Shown here: in pieces, positions 56,262 to 64,000 of the stretch | Position numbering within the stretch: position 1 is the first letter of the stretch | Layout: every line of letters begins with the position of its first letter | Assembly (NCBI GenBank): GCA_963924555.1 | Contig: OZ004592.1 | Location: 2,418,001 to 2,482,000, forward strand | DNA from: Crambe crambe | Taxonomy: Eukaryota > Porifera > Demospongiae > Poecilosclerida > Crambeidae | DNA length: 64,000 nt | Direction: 5' to 3' | The notes under the pieces: generated by a model | What the model was told of the DNA's origin: nothing | The model's input: the letters and a program-made list of their open reading frames with translations, nothing else | The model's database searches: none | Position numbers and translations under genes: made by a program

Positions 56262-58175
56262 TTAGACTAAAGTTTCTCGATTATAGTCAGTGTATTCATC
56301 CCGAGACTCATCTAATCTCTTGTTGTCCCTCCTATAGTGCTTATACAATACTGGACTAGCCTGTGCAGAATTGTGATTGACACTTGCACTAGAGTTAGCA
56401 TTATGAGCAGGTGCTTGGAAACTTGTGGCTGCATCAGATGGTCTCTCATTCAGTGCATCATTCAGCCTTGTCCCCACTTCCACATCTCCCAAGCCCAGGT
56501 GAGAGTTATCAAGGAAATTCTCAGTAAATTGCATATTATAACTGTTTTGATTTTCTTCCTTGATACTCTGAACGAGTTGAACAATAGATTCATCTTCTTC
56601 CTCATGAATATTTTGAGATTCGATATCATTTTGTGTACTGCTTCTCTCATCCATTTCTTTCATCACTTCCTTTTCTTCCTCTTTCGTCATGTCTTCTTCT
56701 TTCTTTGGGGCTTTAACCTCATCTTCTTCTTCCTCTTCCTCAGAAATAGACTGCCTACCAAGGCTTTTGCTGCTATCCTCAATGGCATGGAAGATTTTTG
56801 CCAGTTCATCCAGTCTCTTCTTGTCCTGTTTCAGAGAAAGCTTTGTCTTGATGATCATGTTGAAGAGTTTTTCATTATCAGTCTCGCCAGCCGCTATGAC
56901 TTCATCGAATTTTGGACTGAAACGGAAGAAAGGAATCCCTTGTTCTTCACACCTACTCTTGCTATTCTCTGCCACCAGTTCAGACTCCACAAGCTATTAC
57001 AGTATCAATAGCAAGAGAACAATCACTAACTTACAAAATACATAGCTACTCAACATTATGCTTTTATAGCTAGTGAACCATAAATTCAGGAAATGCAATA
57101 CATCCCTTTGTTCAAGGAACAACCATATGCTAATACAAATTGAACCTCTGAAGTGTTGGGAACCTCTTTATCAAATAAAATAAGAGCTGATCCCAAAGTG
57201 TCCACTATACTACAGTACTAGAGAAATGCAAAGCATTGTGGCAAGTGAAGCATGACGTCATCATATCACAAAGAATGGAACTGGAAGAACATATACATAG
57301 TAGCACCCTCTCATTTCAACCCCACCCCCTAGTGGCTCACTTCACTTGCAATAATAGTTCCACCATACTGTAGTTACAGTGTAATTACATTAAAATCCAC
57401 TTACAGCATTACTTAGGAGAGATAAAAGGTTCTGTGTCTGCTTGATGAGTTTACCGGGCTTCAGCCACTGTTTCCCAAAGAACAGAGCCTCTTGTGCATC
57501 CACATTGCCCATCTTTACAGGTGGATAGATTCCAGTTCCTATGGATACCACCATGGCGATGGGCAGCTTGTAACCCTGCAGTCTGCAGAAGTTTTGGATC
57601 GCTGTGAGGCCATAGTCAGTGGGATTGTTGCAAATGACTCCTCCATCTACATAATTCTCAAATTCGTTGAAGAACATTGGAGCTACACTTGTATAGCGGG
57701 CTACCTTCCATATGGGATCTGCAGAGATTAAGCAGAAGTGTAAATTCAGTGATAGCTAACAACTGCTGTAGCTATTTTAAAATAAATATTTCTGGTGATG
57801 TACTCAAACAAAAATCCTCCTCCTTATAAAAAAACCTGTATAATAAGCTCCTTATAACTATATACTATTGGAGATTGAGCAGAAGTTCAGAGATGTATAA
57901 ATTCAGTGAAAATATCTGGTAACAACTGCTGTAGCTTTTTTAAAATAAATATTTCCAGGTGATGTAGCTACTCAAGCAAAAATCCTCCTCCTTATCAGAG
58001 AGTACGATAGTACTCTCTAAGTAGGGATGGCATGGATGCTCCATTGGAGTAGTACTTGATATTTTCTTTCATAACTCCAGAATACTTACCTCCTGCAGTC
58101 AGCAACTCCTAACTTGAAGACAGAACACCTTCAACATGCTAGGACTCAAGTATGAAGAGCCGTTTTCATCTGGTC

Positions 58176-58211
<36 letters not shown>

Positions 58212-61200
58212 ACAACGTATTTCAGAAATAAATGCTATGATTCTTATACCAATCTACTCAGAAATGACTGCGCTATAATCCTTTACCTTTAAATCGACAT
58301 GTTCAAAAATAGCATGTCATTTTCCAACTTGTTAGCTTTCAACCTACAATGAGGCAGACATTTTTATGCCCCGCCCCGTAACACGTGATTCTTGGACTTC
58401 GACCTCGCAACTGACTAGTGAATCTGTCATTAGCTTTCTCCGAGGCTTTCTCTCTTGATGTTGGTCTCTCGATGCTCAGAGCGTAAACCCTAGGCACTAG
58501 TCTGGTTACAGTATATCAGGTACATATCAGTAAAGGCCTTAAAAATTATATACAAAATTATGTCAATGGCAATCTTATAAACTGTAAGGAAAAAATATTT
58601 ATTCTAAATAATAGGGATGGCTGTGTGCAGTTCAAAAAAGTTCAGCAACAAGAGAGTCAAGTAACCCCTTACCCATAACAAGGTAACTATTCCTACTTCA
58701 CTCTCTTTATATCTCATCATGGGAGTGAAGTAGGAATAGTTGGCTCGTAGTTGGTGATGGGTAAGGGTTACTTGACTGAAGTTCACTCTCTTGTTGCTGA
58801 ACTTTTTTGAACTGCACACAGCCATCCCTACTTCTCTTTTTTATTTATTTTTTTCCTTTATATAACACCTGTATAATAAGCTCCTTATAACTATACTTAT
58901 AGCCCGTTGCCATGGTAATGGACCGATTTACATGGATCTATAAATGTGATACAGTGCATGTAATTGTAGCCTGGGGTGGAGGGAAGAGTTAGACCACATT
59001 CCACATTTCAAACCCAACAAGCTTTTCAGAGAGTAGCCAGCATAAAAGGCAGAACTTGCGAGCTGTGTAACAGCGTGGCTGGTATTCTGCACTAGCTGCC
59101 CTACATGCCATTCAGCGTCCAACCATAATTATGATGCTGTGCCCCTACCGTATGTGAGCAAGTTGTTAAAGCACAGTGAGTGGGTGGGTTATAGACTGAA
59201 AGATAGTTCGGTATCGTATGAGTCACGACGTTGAAGTGGGATGGCCATATTCTTGTACAGAGGTTTTAGGGAATCTTGCAAAATGCTGAGTGTGCATTCT
59301 CGCGCATGCTCAACTTTTGAGCCTCGAAAATCTCACCGGAGAAGGTGAGTGGCATGCTAATAGGTTAGAACTATACTAGAACAGTCACTAGCTAGCTCTT
59401 CAAAGCTTACTTCTCTAAAGTCCCTTCCAAATCTGAGTGCAATTTCAAAAATTCAAGCAATGCGCATGCATAGTAGTCGGATGCCTGACGACCAATTTTT
59501 GCAAGATTCCCTAAAACCTCTGTAAGCAGCCGGCCCTATAGAGACAGAAGCACTGAGCATGCGTAGTACACTCGCGTGGGCTATAAAATAGTTATTAACC
59601 ACGTGCGTGCAGTTTGTAGTGAATTATAAGCACTCTCCCTCGGGCCTCGTGCTTATAATTCGACTACAAACCTAGCGCTTGGTTAATAACTATTACTTCT
59701 AACTACTACTGTTTCTATGTGGTTATTTGTGTACTCACAGTCAACATAGTCATCACCAAAGCAGTTGTTGAAGAAGCAGAGTTCAAGGTTGGTGGTTTCT
59801 TTATTGACAGCAGCTATTAGGACTCTGCAAGGAAAAGAGTTGAGAGTCAGGTTATTATGGCTGTTATCTTCCTTACTTTGGATGCGATACGGCGGACATT
59901 TTCATGTTGGGGTCAAGATAGTCTTGCAAAATCTCTTCCAGAGCTTCAGAGTTGTAGCCAAACCCATAGCGAGATTTCATGAATATTCGGTCCTTCAACA
60001 AGAAATACAACTGTCGCAGGCTTCCAAGTGTCTTTCCAGCTGTAGAGAATGTAGAATTTAATCTGATAGAGGAGTCTCGTACTATAATTTAAGGACTGGT
60101 TCCCCCCCCCCTCATACGTAGTATGCTGGAACCCCTCAATGTTGATCTCCCTGAAATGCAAAGACACTTTCTCTGCCAAATTGTATCGTAGAAAGTTATC
60201 ATCAATTTACTCATGAAAATAAGGACACATCTCTAATCAGGAAATTAAATTTATGAGCATAAATAGATTACCATAAACAGTGGCTAGAGCAATGATTCCA
60301 CCAGTTGATGTGCCAACAATCCAATCAAAAAGGTCAGTTATCTTGCACTGGGTCCTCTCTTCCAGCTGCATAAGCACCTCCAGTTGGACCAGTCCCTTGA
60401 TCCCACCACCATCCAAAAACAAGATTCGACTTCCTCCCTGTAGGCCATAGCCAGTGTTGTGGTCCTTCTTCGGCTTAGGTAGTGTTCTGTTGTACAAAGC
60501 AAGTTCTCTCTGCTGCATCACCAAAGCAAATGCATCATCTGCTCCCCCAATGGTTGCTGAAATGGACATTCTTCGCCTGACATTTATCTTAGGGGGCTTT
60601 TACTCAGGGGACTTTTAGACCGTGGGCTTTTGCTGCGAGGATTTTTCGATAGGGGGTTGAGATTATGCTGTGGTATAAAATAGAGACATAATAAGAGAAG
60701 GGTACATATATATCAGAGAAAGTGCTACATATGTACATGTGACATATACTGCATGTACATGTGACATATACTGCATGTACATGTGACATGTACTGCATGT
60801 ACATGTGACATGTACTGCATGTACATATACATGCCATACATGTGCATACAGTACACAGCTAGCTAGCTCAGATCAATCAGAGCCAGAGGCACATGCTACA
60901 CGCCCTAATACCAAAGGCATGGGTCTAGTATGAATAGTGTTTGCTATATTAATACCTTGAATTCAAAAATTAAAAAGTCGTATAGTTACCTTCAGAAAAA
61001 TTATTGTTTGCTCTCTATTCAGGAGGTACCAAACCATTCAATAGACTCTCGTGTAACATACCACAGGGAAGAAGCAATTTTCTTTCAGTATGGTAGTCTC
61101 ATCCACTTCAGGAGAGAGAAGCTTCCTCTCATCATCACTCAGGTGTCTCAGTCTAGAGATGGCCATCTCAACACTACAATCCGGTGTCTTGTACTTTTCA

Positions 61201-64000
61201 TCATCAGATTCTTCTTCTAGAGAGAGGGGGAAGGACAAGATGCAGTTTGTTACAAATATCCGAGGGACAAGATGCAGTCCATTACAAACATCCAAGGGAC
61301 AAAATGCAGGGACGAGGGAGGAACAAGATGCAGTCTGAACATTATTCATCTCTCAGTGTTAATCTATGATGAATGGTCCTACAGGGACTCAGCTTCACCA
61401 AACCAACATTGTAGGACAAATGCATATGCTCAGTTCATCATAAAAATGTTAGAACTTAATTAAGTACAAGAAGATATAGTTCAGTGAGGGACCATGTGTA
61501 TCTTATCTTTATAGTATACCTACCTGCTTCAGGTATGCTGGGCATCTTGTCTGCATCCTCCTCACCCTCAAAGTCCCCATCACCTCCTCCTCCTCCTTCA
61601 GCTTTAGCCCTCTCCTCACTTCCTCCTCCTTCAGCCCTAACTCTCCCTCCTCCATCAGTGTCCTTCTGCTCCACCTTTGGGTCCTGAAAGGACTTTTTTA
61701 TGACCACAAAAGACTCTTCCATATGCATCACACGTGGATCCAGTAATGGACTGTCAGACGCCTCTTCCTCCTTCCCCTCTCCAATGGCAGTGCTCCCTTC
61801 AGATCGATAATCGACTGCTTGACTCCCGACCAGCTGCACCTCTTCTAGTATCTGTAACCCACCCACACCTCCTATATTTGTCAACAGATCCGATATGGGG
61901 AAAGAGTTCTTCTCATTGGCCATATCGAACGGGGTCTGGTTGGACGTGTTAAAGCCGTTAATGTCTGCATCAAAGGCTATCAGAGCCATTGCTGAATGCA
62001 AGTCGTCATTCTGCGGAAAACGAATAATAAAGCGGAAAATGAATAATAAGCTGACACTATCATCCCAGGGGGTACAAACAGGCACCTCCCCCACCCACCC
62101 CCATGATTCATTGTATCAACCATGCCCCAAGAGCCATCAACACACCACCCCCATCACTCATACTAACCACTCCAGGCAGGGGCATAAATATGGAGATTGA
62201 GACATTTGTCTTAGCATGGCAGGTGATATCACTCAAATAGAGTTCTTGCTGCCACCTCCATTCATGAACACAAGTACTTCACAAAGGAAGTCCTTTTTGC
62301 CACAGGCAATTCACAACACAAGTACGAAGTCCTTTACTGCCCACAGGCACAGGAGGAAGGGATACCCTCAATTAATACTTTACAAAGAAAGTCCTTTCTA
62401 CCTACAGGCACAAGAGGGTCCCTCCATTCATGCCAAGTGCTCCATAAAGGGAAAGCCTCATGATTATATAATACATAGCCAGTTAGTCAATTTCACTCTA
62501 GCAGTAGCAACCTTGGTTTACACAACTGCATGAGCCACTCTAGTCAACAAAACCCTTCTCTGCCCAAAGCAGAACAATGTTGTCCCATAAGGAATGAGTG
62601 GCTAAGCCGGAGGTCTTAAAACCACAGTTGACACAAACCTTTTGTTCTACTGAGTCACAGTGTACATAGACCTGGGTGATTTCTTTGAGCATAAAAGTGC
62701 TTGGTCTAAAGGCTCTAGCTCTGTGGTAAAAGTGAAGAAACTTGCTGTACCAGATCCTTTCATGTAGCCATGCAGTTGTGATACCATCATACCCCCTAAA
62801 CCAACCTTAGCTAAGACAATACCTCAGGCATGGCATGTATGCTCCATTTATGCCACTACATGGAGGTTGGCCATCCCATGGTACTACACCATAACTATGA
62901 TTATGGGCCCCCAGGACCAAAAGACCTTTCTTTCAGATGCTCGGAAAACTCTCAGATGCTCATTCATTCACCTTGAATGCCATACATCATCACCTAGTTA
63001 ACTACATGCAGTAACTATGGTAATCAATCCCACAGTCACATTAAAGACTACTCCCTCCTATAGTAATGTTGCATCCCACAGTTCACCAGGCAATTTTTCA
63101 TAGTCACATGACTATGATTATGCCAGCTGTTTCCTTGATGGTATTCATTCCAGTCCCAAGAAAAACAATCCATTAGCATACATATAAATATTATTAAGCC
63201 TATTACTGATAAGACAAGACTATCAGATACATGATTTGGTCAAATTTTGTGTAAATAAGATTGGCTGTGTTTATGGCCTAGCTAGTCTTGCAGCTGCTGC
63301 CACACACCATGTATGTAGTAATTGTACATACAGCCAGACTAGCCTTACTACCAGGCCCTAAACTCTAGCTACTATAATACAACTTTACAAATTAACCTTG
63401 GGTACTATGTCTCAGCCATGACCAACCAACCAAAAACTCTATGAACTTGCACCATTTAAAGCAGAGAGAGTATAGGTCCCTGCAAGTTAGTTGTCTTTGG
63501 TGTGACAGTGGAGTCTAGAACCAGAATAAGTCCTAGAGGTTTGTCTTGTTTTGTTCTGCTTCTTCTTTTGTACTCAACCTGCTTAGCTTGGAATTGGGGG
63601 AGGTTTAATTATCATATCTGGAATGGAATTTAATCTGGAATAGAATGTTTAAACAGCAGTTAGAGACTGCATGGCTAATTCTGTGCTCTCCAAACCCTGG
63701 ACCCATGCCCATCACCTAGCTATACTAGGAGCAACACACACACCTTGCAAGCTAAGTGTAAAGGTGTATCTCCACTTTCATTCAATTTATCCACTTCATA
63801 GGATGCATTGATGAGGAATGTCATGAGGCACTCCAGCTTGTTCTTGTCTTTTCGTCTGACATAGGCATGGAGTGGGGTATCACCATTCTCATCAAGAGCA
63901 TTAGTATCCACTCCTTTCTGATCCAGGTACTTCAAGACTTTCTGCAAGAGAAAACATTCAGTTGACACTCTTCTAGCTTAAATTCTCTCTTGCTGACTCT
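56262..64000 (-). CDS. Chimeric calcium-independent phospholipase A2, 5' end outside window
   Basis: The 3' half is a diverged patatin unit: exons 60587-60272 (FLDGGGIKG, GTSTGG), 60039-59877, 59824-59739, 57718-57405 (YVDGGVICNNP) and 56993-56262. The last adds about 200 residues of Glu/Lys-rich and Ser/Asn-rich tail ending RETLV. The 5' half, exons 63941-63744, 62010-61524 and 61216-61062, is a near copy of the ankyrin, acidic and linker exons of the gene at 43232-51014. It carries a 10-residue insertion (QAVDYRSEGS) in the second exon. The duplicated exon 5 start (to about 60595) hits a stop (SKSPLR-stop) if used. Skipping it joins two phase-0 boundaries (61062 to 60587 via CCCCCTAAG) and keeps the frame: 817 codons in the window. 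That acceptor is my inference. The first coding exon lies beyond 64000. Confidence 0.8.
58612..58830. mobile_element. 219-bp near-complete palindrome
   Basis: The outer 46 bp (tagggatggctgtgtgcagt...) are perfectly inverted. Inner stretches caagtaacccc-ttacccat and aactattcctacttcactc also pair with gaagtaggaatagtt and atgggtaagggttacttg. Almost the whole element folds into one hairpin. It lies in a 2-kb intron of the chimeric iPLA2 gene with two other palindromes. Confidence 0.9.
59256..59524. mobile_element. 269-bp MITE with 28-bp inverted ends
   Basis: tacagaggttttagggaatc and the following 8 bases are inverted exactly at the right end (gattccctaaaacctctgta). The interior contains tcgcgcatgctcaac and gcgcatgcat, near NRF-1-like words, and could be mistaken for promoter sequence. 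Confidence 0.85.
59587..59694. mobile_element. 108-bp interrupted palindrome
   Basis: Arms aatagttattaacca, gtttgtagt and aattataagca pair in order with tgcttataatt, actacaaac and tggttaataactatt, separated by short unpaired spacers. It may be a foldback element. Confidence 0.75.
60732..60835. repeat. 22-bp minisatellite in the chimeric iPLA2 intron
   Basis: Roughly four copies of the acatgtgacat(g/a)tactgcat-gt unit, the counterpart of 47325-47470 in the parental gene. Confidence 0.9.
62011..63743. repeat. Duplicated intron (counterpart of 48760-50556)
   Basis: The intron between the ankyrin exon and the acidic exon is nearly identical to that of the gene at 43232-51014 over more than 1.5 kb, with small indels. 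Non-coding sequence this similar means a recent duplication or gene conversion. Nothing else is recognised in it. Confidence 0.85.

Noticed and set aside
59280-59480. GCGCATGC words suggesting a promoter
   Set aside because: They lie inside the 269-bp MITE in an intron and have no gene start nearby.

Overview
The window is nuclear DNA of an early-branching animal, most likely a demosponge. Every protein gene but two is cut by GT-AG introns, many only 50-90 nt long. The genes are animal-type: two ciliary/sperm-type proteins, a Bcl-2 family protein, an MFSD2-like transporter, ankyrin-death proteins and calcium-independent phospholipase A2 genes. The sequence is AT-rich and full of short palindromic transposon remnants. 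The sponge assignment is inferred from gene content and style; no sequence here names the species.

Layout. 1-10 kb: an MFSD2-type transporter (+, 5' end outside the window), a decayed CFAP95 copy (-), and a complete 17-exon GLB1L-type beta-galactosidase (+). 10.6-21.4 kb: a decayed beta-galactosidase copy, the intact CFAP95 gene (-), an unrecognised secreted cysteine-rich gene (+), tRNA-His guanylyltransferase (+), a single-exon Bcl-2 homologue (-), and a second member of the cysteine-rich family (+). 21.7-34.6 kb: a membrane-anchored basic disordered protein ending in a LIR-like motif (+), a ten-exon WD40 protein (-), an unrecognised two-exon gene (+), and a C8orf74-like gene (-). 34.7-37.1 kb: an ankyrin-repeat gene with a death domain just downstream (+).

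37.7-64 kb is a phospholipase block on the minus strand. It holds one degenerate iPLA2 copy (37.8-42.0 kb), one complete 14-exon iPLA2 gene carrying an SP/RS-like domain (43.2-51.0 kb), a 4.3 kb intronless beta-helix/multi-pass membrane protein gene (51.8-56.1 kb), and a chimeric iPLA2 gene (56.3 kb to beyond the window end). In the chimera, a near-identical duplicate of the intact gene's ankyrin half sits in front of a more diverged patatin half.

Several genes are paired head-to-head with short shared upstream regions (about 160-320 bp). Perfect NRF-1-type decamers (YGCGCAYGCGCR) sit 34-128 bp from several start codons. Exon boundaries were worked out by hand from GT/AG sites and phase. For complete genes the summed exon lengths are divisible by three, which supports the models, but no transcript data were available.
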